The position numbers were made by a program, and so were the translations under genes. Under the pieces are notes generated by a model, which saw only the letters and a program-made list of their open reading frames with translations, ran no database searches and was not told the origin of the DNA. From contig NZ_JXRP01000017.1 of the NCBI RefSeq assembly GCF_000829435.1, forward strand, positions 124,001 through 188,000: DNA of 64,000 nucleotides, read 5' to 3'. This document shows, in pieces, positions 8,516-16,845 of the stretch. Positions within the stretch are counted from its first letter, which is position 1; each line of letters opens with the position of its first letter. The DNA comes from Jeotgalibacillus soli. GTDB taxonomy: Bacteria > Bacillota > Bacilli > Bacillales > Jeotgalibacillaceae.

Positions 8516-8516
8516 T
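8470..8516 (+). repeat. attL: prophage attachment repeat in the tRNA-Val 3' half
   Basis: These 47 bp, from the anticodon stem to just past the tRNA 3' end, recur at 48801-48847 with one mismatch (G8501 against A48832). The two copies bracket the prophage, with the integrase just inside the left one. Confidence 0.93.
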
Positions 8517-8519
8517 ACT

Positions 8520-8557
8520 CAAAACCCCTTGAGCCTGTTGGCTTCGAGGGGTTTTTT
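8520..8557 (+). terminator. Terminator after tRNA-Val
   Basis: AAAACCCCT...AGGGGTTTT stem with an inner AGCC/GGCT stem and a T-run, just inside the prophage. A clearly related sequence follows the degenerate tRNA repeat at 51563-51609. Confidence 0.85.
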
Positions 8558-8590
8558 CATTCTTACCAAAAACGAGTGATTCCCCGTTTT

Positions 8591-8608
8591 GCTTACCTCT
8601 CGCTTACC
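8591..8608 (+). promoter_or_regulatory. Left arm-type integrase site pair
   Basis: Two direct copies of GCTTACC start 11 bp apart (8591 and 8602). The same pair with the same spacing and orientation occurs inside the right end (48670-48687), which points to arm-type binding sites for the integrase. Confidence 0.6.
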
Positions 8609-8613
8609 ATTTT

Positions 8614-9774
8614 TCAATTTACCTGTTTTCTCGGGTTAAATTGCTCATTCAATTTTGCTGCTGCATCCTGGTCAGCTTCGATGATTTGGTGACCATAAAT
8701 ATCGATTGTTGTTTTGATACTGGAATGCCCTGCACGTTTACTTGTGGTATTAGGATCGATTCCTGAATAAAGACAAATTGATACATGGGTATGTCTTAAA
8801 TCGTGTATGGCAATATAGCGCATATCATTTCTTAGGCAAAACTTTTTCCACCACTTGTTTGGAGAGGTAGGATAATAAGCATGGCCATATTCATTACAGA
8901 TTAACCAGTTTTCTTTTTGATTGTAGGAAGGACCCATTTTTATTTTGTTTATCTTCACTTCTTTTGATAATAAGAATAGAGATTCCACAACAAATTGAGG
9001 AACGGAGAGGGTACGGCCACTCTTTTTCGTTTTCGGTTCTTTTACTTTTCCTTTCCCTTTTTCACCTCTTACGATCGCTTTTGAAACAGTTATCGTTCCT
9101 TTTTCTGTGTCAATTGAATCTAATTCCAGCGCTAAAGCTTCACTTCGTCTCAAACCCCCATAAAGGGCTAAATAAATGAAGCATTTCCAGTGTAAGTATT
9201 CATGTTGTAATTTCTCGGTTAATTCTTTGACCTCGGCAATCGAATATACATTATCCACTTTCATCGTTTCTACCTTTGGCATCTTAATTTTTTTCACCGG
9301 ATTATTTTTAATAACTTCCCAGTCTTCAGCTCGTTGCATGACATTTCGTAGCACTCGATAAATATCCCTTTTCGTACTACTTGAAAGCTCACCGTCTTTT
9401 TTAAATGCTTTCACATTGTCCAAAAAATGAATGACTCTCATCGCATTAATATCTTTGACTACCATTGATCCGAATTCAGGGATTAAATAATTTTTAATCA
9501 CACTATCATACAATTCTCTTGTACTTTCTTGAAGGATCTTCCTAGCATATTTTTCTTTCCACTCGGTTACAAAATCCGCAAACTTAATTTTCTCTGGCGC
9601 TTGATAGGAACCGGTCATGACCTCATACTCGTACTCTAGTAAAAGCTTATTAGCAGCTGTCTTATTTTTCGCCTTGACCGTCTTGGTACGGATGATTCGT
9701 TTACCTTTCCCGTCTCTCCCTAAATCGACGCGCAACTCCCACTTATCATCCCCGCGTTGCCTAACACTCCCCAT
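8614..9774 (-). CDS. int: Phage tyrosine integrase
   Basis: A 386-aa tyrosine recombinase: an N-terminal AP2-like arm-binding region (KWELRVDLGRDGKGKR), a SAM-like core-binding domain, and a catalytic domain with Arg209 (GGLRRSEALAL), His324/Arg327 (HDLRH), His350 (AGHSS) and the Tyr360 nucleophile (IDIYGH). ATG 9774 follows AAGGAGTG. It ends about 100 bp from the attL core, the usual place for tRNA-targeting phages. It catalyses integration into and excision from tRNA-Val. Confidence 0.96.
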   Translation of the reverse strand: MGSVRQRGDDKWELRVDLGRDGKGKRIIRTKTVKAKNKTAANKLLLEYEYEVMTGSYQAPEKIKFADFVTEWKEKYARKILQESTRELYDSVIKNYLIPEFGSMVVKDINAMRVIHFLDNVKAFKKDGELSSSTKRDIYRVLRNVMQRAEDWEVIKNNPVKKIKMPKVETMKVDNVYSIAEVKELTEKLQHEYLHWKCFIYLALYGGLRRSEALALELDSIDTEKGTITVSKAIVRGEKGKGKVKEPKTKKSGRTLSVPQFVVESLFLLSKEVKINKIKMGPSYNQKENWLICNEYGHAYYPTSPNKWWKKFCLRNDMRYIAIHDLRHTHVSICLYSGIDPNTTSKRAGHSSIKTTIDIYGHQIIEADQDAAAKLNEQFNPRKQVN

Positions 9775-10102
9775 TTTAATCACTCCTTAGATCCATTATT
9801 TCATAAAATAACTTTCTTATGGGTAGGTTTAATGGTGTCTCTAACCTGATATGGTAGTATATTGGCCTATTGTAAACCATCTAATTAAATAAATTTAAGG
9901 TGTAGGTATTCGTCAATCATTATAGACCGGTAAGTGGTTTACTCATTACGATATCTCGGATCTATATTTTAGTGATCTATTTTTTGGTTAATACGATCTT
10001 CAAATTCGTCATCATCTAACCAATGGCACAGTAATATATATAAATGTATATCAACTTTGATAATTCTGTTAACTAAACTTTGAACAGACATATCAAGTTG
10101 CT
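9775..10102. other. Non-coding stretch behind the integrase
   Basis: AT-rich sequence with many stops in all frames. No gene, hairpin of note or known element is seen; it may contain the integrase promoter and decayed lysogeny DNA. Confidence 0.4.
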
Positions 10103-10325
10103 CTACTTATAGTTTAAATCCTTGTTTTGTTCTTCGTACTTTACAAGGTGTAAATCGACAGGTTGATAAAAGAAGCTCTCGCTTTTCTCATTACCATTAT
10201 TTCCATCTTTATATTTAACAGTAAATAACTTACCCTCTGGACAGTCCTGGCGCGCATCTTCGTATATTTTTTAAAATTCAAAGGAATATCTTCAAAAATC
10301 AAATCCCAAAAAATTTGGTCATTTT
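10103..10325 (-). pseudogene. Frameshifted remnant of a small phage gene
   Basis: On the minus strand one frame reads WDLIFEDIPLNFKK and, after a one-base shift, continues IYEDARQDCPEGKLFTV, KYKDGNNGNEKSESFF and YQPVDLHLVKYEEQNKDL before a TAG at 10103-10105. The coherent amino-acid composition on either side of the shift suggests a broken gene. The family is not recognised. Confidence 0.4.
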
Positions 10326-10523
10326 ATCACTCCTTTATAGGTTAATTAATTGACTTTTTTTGATAATTACCCTGCCTCCTTTTATCAAGGTCTTGGATCT
10401 TAAATACCATCTAAAATTTTAAAGGAATATTGAATATTCATTCAATTATACCATTTGAAAATTTAACATCTTACTATTAAAACCTATACATGTCAAGAAC
10501 TATAACGTATAATAATATATAAG

Positions 10524-10543
10524 TAAGCTAAAAACCAAGCTTA
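10524..10543. promoter_or_regulatory. Candidate operator of the Panacea gene
   Basis: A perfect inverted repeat TAAGCT-N8-AGCTTA lies between a TATAAT -10 (10508-10513) and the ribosome site of the Panacea-domain gene. The position fits a repressor site for autoregulation. Confidence 0.45.
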
Positions 10544-10565
10544 TCTTGACACAGGAGGTGTTAAT

Positions 10566-11027
10566 GTGGTAAAGGCTATTGAAGTAGCCAATTTTCTTTT
10601 GAATTTAAGTAAACCAAACACAAAAGAAAGCATATCTAACTTAAAACTACAAAAGCTTCTTTATTATGTACAAGGATTTCATTTAGCATTTTATAACGAT
10701 CGACTATTTGAGGATGATATTCAAGCGTGGTCTCATGGACCGGTGGTTCCTGATGTATATCGCGAATTTAAAGGTAATAGTTATCGGGATATACAGCCTA
10801 GCCCTTTAATTAAAGAGAGTGATTTAGATAGAAGGAAAGAAGACTTAATTCGTGAGGTTTGGGAAGTTTTTAAAGGATTTGATGGCAAGGAATTAGAAAA
10901 AATGTCCCATGAAGAAACTCCTTGGAAAAACGCGAGAGGTGATTTACCTGAGTACGCATCTTCAATGGAAACAATTCCAATAGAAAATATTAGAGACTTT
11001 TTTAGGGAAGAGTACGTTAAGAATTAA
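10566..11027 (+). CDS. Panacea-domain (GepA/SocA-like, DUF4065) protein, probable antitoxin
   Basis: A 153-aa protein with the Panacea signature: N-terminal AIEVANFLLNLS, the block KLQKLLYYVQGFHLAFYN, then LFEDDIQAWSHGPVVPDVYREFK, and ELEKMSHEETPWKNAR near the end. Family members (SocA, PanA) act as antitoxins or adaptors that neutralise unrelated toxins. It starts at GTG 10566 after AGGAGGTG. A terminator and then a large membrane protein gene follow on the same strand, so that protein is the natural candidate partner. It lies in the lysogeny region between integrase and repressor. Confidence 0.88.
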   Translation: MVKAIEVANFLLNLSKPNTKESISNLKLQKLLYYVQGFHLAFYNDRLFEDDIQAWSHGPVVPDVYREFKGNSYRDIQPSPLIKESDLDRRKEDLIREVWEVFKGFDGKELEKMSHEETPWKNARGDLPEYASSMETIPIENIRDFFREEYVKN

Positions 11028-11053
11028 AGAGTGAATTTGTCACTCTTTTTTTT
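11026..11053 (+). terminator. Terminator inside the Panacea module
   Basis: A 9-bp stem (AAAGAGTGA / TCACTCTTT) with T8 begins at the Panacea stop codon and ends just before the ribosome site of the downstream gene. It would lower expression of the second gene relative to the first. Confidence 0.8.
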
Positions 11054-11067
11054 TCGGAGGTAGAGAA

Positions 11068-12795
11068 GTGGAAATAGTCATTCAATTTGTAATGTTTTTT
11101 CAGAAATCTATGAATTTGATTATACCTTTAAGCTTTACCATCTATTTGTTTGCTTATAAAGAACAAAAAGATATAGCTTATTCTTTATTTAAGCAAAAAA
11201 TACATATTTTATATACTGGTTTTGTTCTCATTTCATTACTATTTCTAACGATTAATATTATATTTCCAATAAATATTGAATCCCAAAAAGGAACAAATAA
11301 TGAGAGTTTTTGTTTAATTATTGTAATGATTATAATTGATTTTTTATGGATAGCTATTGCTTTTTTCGCATATAGACATTTGTTAAATACATTAAATATT
11401 TATAAAAATTTCAACGGTAACCTAAACTTAGTTAAAAAGGATCTCGATGCTATTAAAGATGTGTTTAAAAAATATGAAAATAATGAAATAGATAAGTATA
11501 AACTCCAGAAGTTCTTAGAAAATAAATTTAAGAGGATAAACATCTGTAGCGAAATATTGTTTCAAATTATGTTAAGTAAAAAGAAATATAACCTAAATAA
11601 TGATTTTACTAATTCAGTTGACCAAATAAGGAAAAATTTATTGGATCCTGTTAAAGATATAACTTTAGATTCAAATGTTCATACAAAAATAGTGAGTTAT
11701 TCGAATCGTTATTTCATCACACTAGAGAAGGTTGTATTAAAAGGATTAGTGGATTTGATTAATGTAGCATTAATAAATAATAATTATAAAGCCTTGGATC
11801 TGCTGCTGGATTGTTTTGAAAATGCTAAACCAGGATATTATGAACCTCCAACACCTGATATTAAAAGGGATTGGAAAATCGCTACTAAATCCAATGACGA
11901 TCTTGAAAAACAATTAAATCAGATGTTTGATGAATATTTTTATGCATCTCACCGAGTATTGGATAGCTTATATGCCAGTAATAACAGCAGATCTCAAATA
12001 TTACTTAGAGATCTTGAACAATGGCAACATCAGAGTGGAATTTATTCTTATAGTAAAGATTTCGTTACACTAGTGACATCATTAATAATTAATTCTATTG
12101 AAAAGGGTGATTTGAAAAAACTTACAGACTCCTTTAATATTTTGCTTGACCATTATAATAGTTTTAAATCCAAAACTATAGATTCAGGAAGTAACAGAAT
12201 AAAAATCCAAAACATTAATCTTCTAAGGCAAAAAGTTAATTCAGAAGGTTTTGATGAGATTGAAAAAGTGATATATAAGTTTACTTATTTATCAATAGTA
12301 AAATCAATAGAATTAGGAAGATATAGTTGCGCTGGATTTCTAATAAAGACTTCTCTTATAAACTTGGATTCATCTAAATTTATGCTACACATATATCAAA
12401 TTAACAATGATACTACAAATACCCTATATGAAATGGGATTAAGTAAAAGTTTATCCAAAACATTTTCTGTAATGTTTCCATTTAGTGATTCTTCGTATAA
12501 ATATTGCTTGTTAAAGGCGAATTTTTTAATTTTCTTTCAGTATTACTATGCAAATAAAATCAAAAAAATTAGTAATCAAAATATTAATAATCTATATCCT
12601 ATGTTATCTCTTCTTAGAGATAACAATTACTTTGAATATCTAAGTCATAAGGTGAAAGAAATGAATAAAGAATATGGTATGATTTTTTTGAAGAAAGATC
12701 ACTTTGATGATCTTTATGCTGAAATTCGGATATTGGTTTCAACTAGAGGAAATGAAAAATATTTATCAAACTACGCATCTCTTATTAAAATGTGA
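11068..12795 (+). CDS. Large membrane-anchored protein, candidate toxin/effector partner of the Panacea protein
   Basis: A 575-aa protein with three hydrophobic helices in the first ~105 residues (about 13-30, 46-68 and 82-104), then some 470 mostly helical, Lys/Asn/Leu-rich residues predicted to be cytosolic. No catalytic motif or family is recognised; a distant likeness to DUF2254-type membrane proteins cannot be excluded. GTG 11068 follows GGAGGT. The base composition is markedly AT-richer than the structural genes, a sign of recent acquisition. Context suggests a membrane-acting toxin or abortive-infection effector held by the Panacea protein. Confidence 0.6.
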   Translation: MEIVIQFVMFFQKSMNLIIPLSFTIYLFAYKEQKDIAYSLFKQKIHILYTGFVLISLLFLTINIIFPINIESQKGTNNESFCLIIVMIIIDFLWIAIAFFAYRHLLNTLNIYKNFNGNLNLVKKDLDAIKDVFKKYENNEIDKYKLQKFLENKFKRINICSEILFQIMLSKKKYNLNNDFTNSVDQIRKNLLDPVKDITLDSNVHTKIVSYSNRYFITLEKVVLKGLVDLINVALINNNYKALDLLLDCFENAKPGYYEPPTPDIKRDWKIATKSNDDLEKQLNQMFDEYFYASHRVLDSLYASNNSRSQILLRDLEQWQHQSGIYSYSKDFVTLVTSLIINSIEKGDLKKLTDSFNILLDHYNSFKSKTIDSGSNRIKIQNINLLRQKVNSEGFDEIEKVIYKFTYLSIVKSIELGRYSCAGFLIKTSLINLDSSKFMLHIYQINNDTTNTLYEMGLSKSLSKTFSVMFPFSDSSYKYCLLKANFLIFFQYYYANKIKKISNQNINNLYPMLSLLRDNNYFEYLSHKVKEMNKEYGMIFLKKDHFDDLYAEIRILVSTRGNEKYLSNYASLIKM

Positions 12796-13239
12796 ATGTT
12801 GACAAATTTAAATGATTTTAAATTATTGTAGACAGCATGATGTCGACATTAAGTCAGATTTTACACTTTTTGCTTGCTTTCACTTTACATTTTACTGGAA
12901 GTTAGAGTATGCACTTTGTCACTTTACTTGGAGCCTCTGTGGGCAAGAGATCGAGCCAAGAGAGGGATATTCTCAGCCAACAAGGCTATCATGCCGCCTC
13001 TCCAAATAAAGTGCGCATCTTTTCTGGTAATGAAGTGTAAAGCTCTATTAAGCAAAATATTTAAAGTTTTTATGAGCGTTTACAACAAGTGAGCGGGCAT
13101 AAAAGAATAGGATATTGAAAATCACGTTGAAGAAGTATTTTTTTATAGCGTTGAGAACGATAACCTGCAAATTATGTCGAATTTAAGAAGCAACGGAACG
13201 ATATAATACTCTACTATTTTTTAAAAAAGAGGTGGGAAG
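12796..13239. other. Relic DNA between lysogeny-region genes
   Basis: Short open frames exist but lack ribosome sites and coherent proteins. One minus-to-plus junction reads FYSVENDNLQIMSNLRSNGT in a single frame near 13141-13206, which looks like the tail of a lost gene. A TATAAT (13202-13207) may serve the next gene. Confidence 0.35.
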
Positions 13240-13470
13240 ATGGATTCAGTTGTCCATGATTCAGTTAAATTTTTAGGAAAACATGGTGTAAAATCAGAAA
13301 TAGAATTTCATAGGTATACAGGATTATACATTTTGAATATATACGAAGATAATAATGGAGAGTGTCTGAAAGAAGCTATTACAGAGACTGTATTTACTAA
13401 AGAGGATTTAGTTGAGTTTGCTTCTGAAATACTACGTTTTGTTGAAAAAAGCGAAGGTACAATAGATTAA
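13240..13470 (+). CDS. Hypothetical phage protein
   Basis: A 76-aa acidic protein (MDSVVHDSVKFLGKHGVKSE...) with a predicted beta-rich middle and a C-terminal helix (KEDLVEFASEILRFVEKSEG). AAGAGGTGGG precedes ATG 13240. No family is recognised. It stands alone between decayed stretches, so it is probably lysogeny-region cargo. Confidence 0.6.
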   Translation: MDSVVHDSVKFLGKHGVKSEIEFHRYTGLYILNIYEDNNGECLKEAITETVFTKEDLVEFASEILRFVEKSEGTID

Positions 13471-13771
13471 ATCAAAAACTAATAAGAATTTAATTTGAAA
13501 CTATGAAAGAATGAAACCATTTGAGAAGGTATATTGATATAGAACTAAATGCCTCTAAAGCTATATTCTTTAGGGACAAGCATGGAAAGAGTATTGAAGA
13601 GAAGATAATAACAGAATGTTCACTATAAACATTTATCAAATAGATGATATGGAGCAAATCCCAAGGAACCAACTGCTACTGTTTATTATAATACTTATGA
13701 AATGAAGAAGATAATAAGTGAATTAGCATTTTGTAAATTAAGTCGCTCCTGACTTTGAAGAATGAGAAAAA
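13471..13771. other. Decayed coding DNA
   Basis: A plus-strand frame reads IELNASKAIFFRDKHGK then SIEEKIITECSL before a stop at about 13627, without start codon or ribosome site. It looks like a gene fragment; nothing else is identifiable. Confidence 0.35.
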
Positions 13772-13774
13772 CAT

Positions 13775-13820
13775 AAGCGTACCTAGTAGCCATTGTATTG
13801 GCAAGGTACGCTTTTTTATT
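13775..13820. terminator. Terminator between fragments and repressor
   Basis: AAGCGTACC (13775-13783) pairs with GGTACGCTT (13805-13813), followed by a T-run. It may end transcription from both sides, including the repressor transcript. Confidence 0.7.
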
Positions 13821-13890
13821 TGAATTTATCAATCCACATTAACATAGGAGAGAGGCTGGATTGAAATATATAATTATTTTTTATGTTTGT

Positions 13891-14874
13891 TTAAGGTTCA
13901 AATATCACTTGGATTACCTTTCCAATGATACGGACTTTATCTTTATGAATAATTATAGGTTCATATTGGTCATTTGATGCAGTTAATAGTAATTGATCAT
14001 CAATCAACTTTTTGATTTTTCTTAGTGTAGCATGTTGATCATCGATATTCACCACAACAAGATCACCGTCTTCAAAATCTGTCTTTATTTTTACTACAGC
14101 TTTATCGCCCGAATAGATTCGACTACCAGACATAGATGGATCGTTTACATTAAGTATTATTAGATCGTTTTCTTGATATTCAGCAGGGTTTGCTAAATCT
14201 ATATACCCCTCAATATTTAATTTGCTAAAAACAGGTGCATTGGAGGGGATGTTTTTAATCAATGGAATTGAAATTGCTGCTGGGAATGCCTTTTCTTGGT
14301 TAATGGCATCAATTGAGTTATTGAAATTAACCATTTGTTGATTAATTTTCTTTATTATATTTTCAGGAGTTTCTTTTTCAAAATCAAAACCCAAATTTTT
14401 GTAGATGGCAGTCATTATCTTGTTAGGTTTTTTAGTAAAGTTCAAAAATTTTTCTGGTGTATCAGTTTTTTCTAAAAATTCTTCTTTCAGATCATCTGGG
14501 CAATTGTCATAATAACTTTTTCTTCTGTCCTTAACAAACTCTTCTTCGTTTTCGTAAACTGATTCTTTCATGTTATTAAGGGTGTTATTTAATAAACGAT
14601 AATTCTCGACGTCAAAATTATTAAAAAACTCTTTCATGTGGTCGGGAGCTTTTTCTAAGTAAGCAGCCAATAATAAATTATCAGGATCTCCTCCAGTTAT
14701 TTCTGCTATTACTATTGAAACTTCTTTAGATGGAGGTGGGGTATCACCTTTTAATAATTGACTTATATAAGCTTGAGAAACTGAGTGACCTTTATCTTTG
14801 GATCTTCTAGATATCTCTCTAAGCGACAATTGACTTTGTTTTATATATTTGTTTAATAAATCGTTATAGCGCAA
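13891..14874 (-). CDS. Phage repressor: HTH plus S24 (LexA-like) peptidase domain
   Basis: A 327-aa CI-type regulator. Residues 1-60 form an XRE helix-turn-helix (LREISRRSKDKGHSVSQAYISQLLKG). A long helical linker leads to a C-terminal S24 fold with NIEGYI, NDPSM (Ser247 at the catalytic position) and IYSGD. Two features of self-cleaving repressors seem lost: SN (211-212) stands where Ala-Gly is expected, and Arg285 (TLRK) aligns with LexA Lys156. TTG start, eight bases after GGAGGA. It is divergent from the 15061 gene across an operator region and should maintain lysogeny. Confidence 0.9.
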   Translation of the reverse strand: MRYNDLLNKYIKQSQLSLREISRRSKDKGHSVSQAYISQLLKGDTPPPSKEVSIVIAEITGGDPDNLLLAAYLEKAPDHMKEFFNNFDVENYRLLNNTLNNMKESVYENEEEFVKDRRKSYYDNCPDDLKEEFLEKTDTPEKFLNFTKKPNKIMTAIYKNLGFDFEKETPENIIKKINQQMVNFNNSIDAINQEKAFPAAISIPLIKNIPSNAPVFSKLNIEGYIDLANPAEYQENDLIILNVNDPSMSGSRIYSGDKAVVKIKTDFEDGDLVVVNIDDQHATLRKIKKLIDDQLLLTASNDQYEPIIIHKDKVRIIGKVIQVIFEP

Positions 14875-14912
14875 AATAACTCCTCCTAACTTTTCTATTA
14901 TACCTAAAATTA

Positions 14913-14930
14913 TTGATAAAAAATAATCAA
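14913..14930. promoter_or_regulatory. Repressor operator 1
   Basis: TTGAT-N8-ATCAA, an 18-bp dyad between the divergent repressor and early genes. The same half-sites and spacing recur at 15015-15032. TTGAT half-sites are also present between them. Confidence 0.6.
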
Positions 14931-15014
14931 CTTAGATTAAAAATAATTTGATCAATTTTTATTTATCAGATCCATTGACATTTGATTGATTATTATTTAT
15001 TATACAAATAACGA

Positions 15015-15032
15015 TTGATAATTATTAATCAA
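15015..15032. promoter_or_regulatory. Repressor operator 2
   Basis: A second TTGAT-N8-ATCAA dyad, close to the ribosome site of the 15061 gene. Its position would block early transcription when bound. Confidence 0.6.
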
Positions 15033-15060
15033 TCATTAATAATACAAGGAGGTGAGTGAT

Positions 15061-15333
15061 TTGAGCATATATTCGGAAATGCTTTCGAAATCTGTTGAGG
15101 AAAGTGGATTAAAGCTTGATAAAATTGCAGATTTAATAGAAAACCAAATTGGATCAAAACCATCAAAGGAATATTTAAGTAGACTTAAAAACGGAAAAAC
15201 TTCGCCTGCGAGTAATAAAATTAATGATGCTTTAGCAAGGATATTGGGGATAGACCCTTGGGATTTAAAGACAGCTGCGTATCGAGAAAAAGTTCCACAC
15301 GAAGTTATAAAAAGGTTTCAAAAAACATCATAA
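15061..15333 (+). CDS. Small Cro-like HTH regulator
   Basis: A 90-aa protein with an XRE-type helix-turn-helix (KLDKIADLIENQIGSKPS then KEYLSRLKNGKTSPAS) and a GIDPWDLKTAAYREKVP segment that parallels the repressor's DNLLLAAYLEKAP. It is therefore a paralogue of the repressor's DNA-binding part. TTG 15061 is preferred to GTG 15052 because the latter overlaps AAGGAGGTG. Divergent from the repressor, it takes the Cro position. Confidence 0.8.
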   Translation: MSIYSEMLSKSVEESGLKLDKIADLIENQIGSKPSKEYLSRLKNGKTSPASNKINDALARILGIDPWDLKTAAYREKVPHEVIKRFQKTS

Positions 15334-15409
15334 ATTTAATATTTTACTTTCTATCAACAATTATATAATAAATATTTATTTAGGTTGGCAGAAAAAGGAG
15401 GAGAAAATC

Positions 15410-15958
15410 ATGAGCTATGGCAGTGTTGGGAAAGCTGTAAGAACATTGCGTGGTAAGGATTCACAACTAAAATTCTCCCTAAATCGAAATGTATCTAGGG
15501 AGAGCATCTCAGCTTATGAAAGAGGGGTGACTAAATTACCCAAGGATATTTCAAAGGGATTGATGGAGGAATATGATGATCCATTCTTTGCAATGGTTGT
15601 ACGGCAGAATTACACCGGAACTGGCCCCGTCTATTTAGATGGGGAAGCAGTCGATCTTCATCGATCAAGCGTAAAGGAAAAAACGATTGAGGAAATGGAA
15701 GAGGCTCTTGCAAAGCTAAGAAGCTTTTGTATGGCTAAACCATTACACCTTTTAACGGAATGGGAAAAAGACGAACTTAGATTTGTACTGGAGGAAGTAG
15801 CAGAAGCAGAGGTTGCCATGAATCACTTAATGGCCGTAGTTTGCAAAGAAAGTAATATCAGTTATTCGAGCATCTGGAAGCGTATATACGATAAATTTGC
15901 CTCTCTCAAATACATTACAAAGGCGACATTTGCACAAGTGAAAAAAGCAACCACATGA
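15410..15958 (+). CDS. Phage regulatory protein with N-terminal HTH
   Basis: A 182-aa protein with an N-terminal XRE-like helix-turn-helix (VGKAVRTLRG... VSRESISAYERGVTKLPKD) and a helical C-terminal half (EEVAEAEVAMNHLMAVVCKE). Proteins of this layout occur early in many Bacillus prophages. GGAGGAG lies before ATG 15410. The target is unknown. Confidence 0.7.
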   Translation: MSYGSVGKAVRTLRGKDSQLKFSLNRNVSRESISAYERGVTKLPKDISKGLMEEYDDPFFAMVVRQNYTGTGPVYLDGEAVDLHRSSVKEKTIEEMEEALAKLRSFCMAKPLHLLTEWEKDELRFVLEEVAEAEVAMNHLMAVVCKESNISYSSIWKRIYDKFASLKYITKATFAQVKKATT

Positions 15959-16045
15959 ACTGCCGACCAAAGCAAGGTTCAGTGACTGCAAAATATTTTA
16001 TACATCAATTATAACACAATTCATCAAAAAATAGGAGGAATTACA

Positions 16046-16492
16046 ATGACAACAACCACAATGGAGCGTAAAACAAAGGTTAAAAAACAGGAAAGTAACG
16101 AGAGAGTAATGGATCTGCTAGCACCAGTCCTTCGAGAAAGATATAATGTGAAATTTGTTCTTGTAGCATTATTTGATGCAGCAGCTAATCAAGATCTTAC
16201 TGAAAAACGAGTGAAACACATTCTTGAGGAAGAGCTGCCTAAAATGAATGAACTCATTGAACTTTTGAAAGGTATTAAGACTCCTAAAGTTGTTAGCTTA
16301 ATGGAAGCAATGGTGAGGCAGGGATGCGATCCAAGGACTTTACTTCTTGCGTTATTAAAAGAACTCGTTGATAACAAGTCTCTTACTTATGATCGTGTTC
16401 GCCAAATCATTGAGAAAGATTTTTCTGATATCGAAGAATTGTATAAGAATATCTTGAATAAGAAAAAAGCGAGAAGAGGAGTACTGGTCTAA
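16046..16492 (+). CDS. Hypothetical helical early protein with an internal duplication
   Basis: A 148-aa, all-helical, charged protein. Two ~45-residue units can be aligned: VLVALFDAAANQDLTEKRV then KHILEEELPKMNELIELL, and LLLALLKELVDNKSLTYDRV then RQIIEKDFSDIEELYKNIL. Its stop overlaps the ATG of the next gene. No family is recognised. Confidence 0.65.
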   Translation: MTTTTMERKTKVKKQESNERVMDLLAPVLRERYNVKFVLVALFDAAANQDLTEKRVKHILEEELPKMNELIELLKGIKTPKVVSLMEAMVRQGCDPRTLLLALLKELVDNKSLTYDRVRQIIEKDFSDIEELYKNILNKKKARRGVLV

Positions 16493-16842
16493 TGGTAGAT
16501 GTGGTGCAACTTCAATCGGATGTTCTTCACTTAGTTCAATCGGATGTAAAGCGTGCAGAAGAGTTCTTCCGTAAGAATCAGAACAAAAGAATGGATGTCG
16601 AGGTTCGCAGTGGAGATGATATTTGTTCCTTCATTACTTATAAAGACCAGGTTCAATCAGTCTTCTCTAGCTATATAGATAAAGAAACAGGTATGGCTTT
16701 AGTCGTTGGGTTTACGAGTTCCAAATTTGAGGCAGGAGATGCGGAATTTAATTTTTATGCTGATGCACAAAATACGACCCTGGTCTGCGAACGGAAGGAC
16801 AAACAGATCAGCATTACATTCGAGAGATTACTAGGGAGGTAG
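16492..16842 (+). CDS. Hypothetical early protein
   Basis: A 116-aa protein with an N-terminal helix (LQSDVLHLVQSDVKRAEEFF) and a beta-rich rest (VRSGDDICSFITY, MALVVGFTSS, NTTLVCERKD). It is translationally coupled to the previous gene by overlap and is followed three bases later by rha. Function unknown. Confidence 0.65.
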   Translation: MVDVVQLQSDVLHLVQSDVKRAEEFFRKNQNKRMDVEVRSGDDICSFITYKDQVQSVFSSYIDKETGMALVVGFTSSKFEAGDAEFNFYADAQNTTLVCERKDKQISITFERLLGR

Positions 16843-16845
16843 TGT

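Noticed and set aside
12812-13092. Two overlapping short open frames (65 and 72 codons)
   Set aside because: No ribosome sites, overlapping in different frames, and protein composition not coherent; treated as relic DNA.
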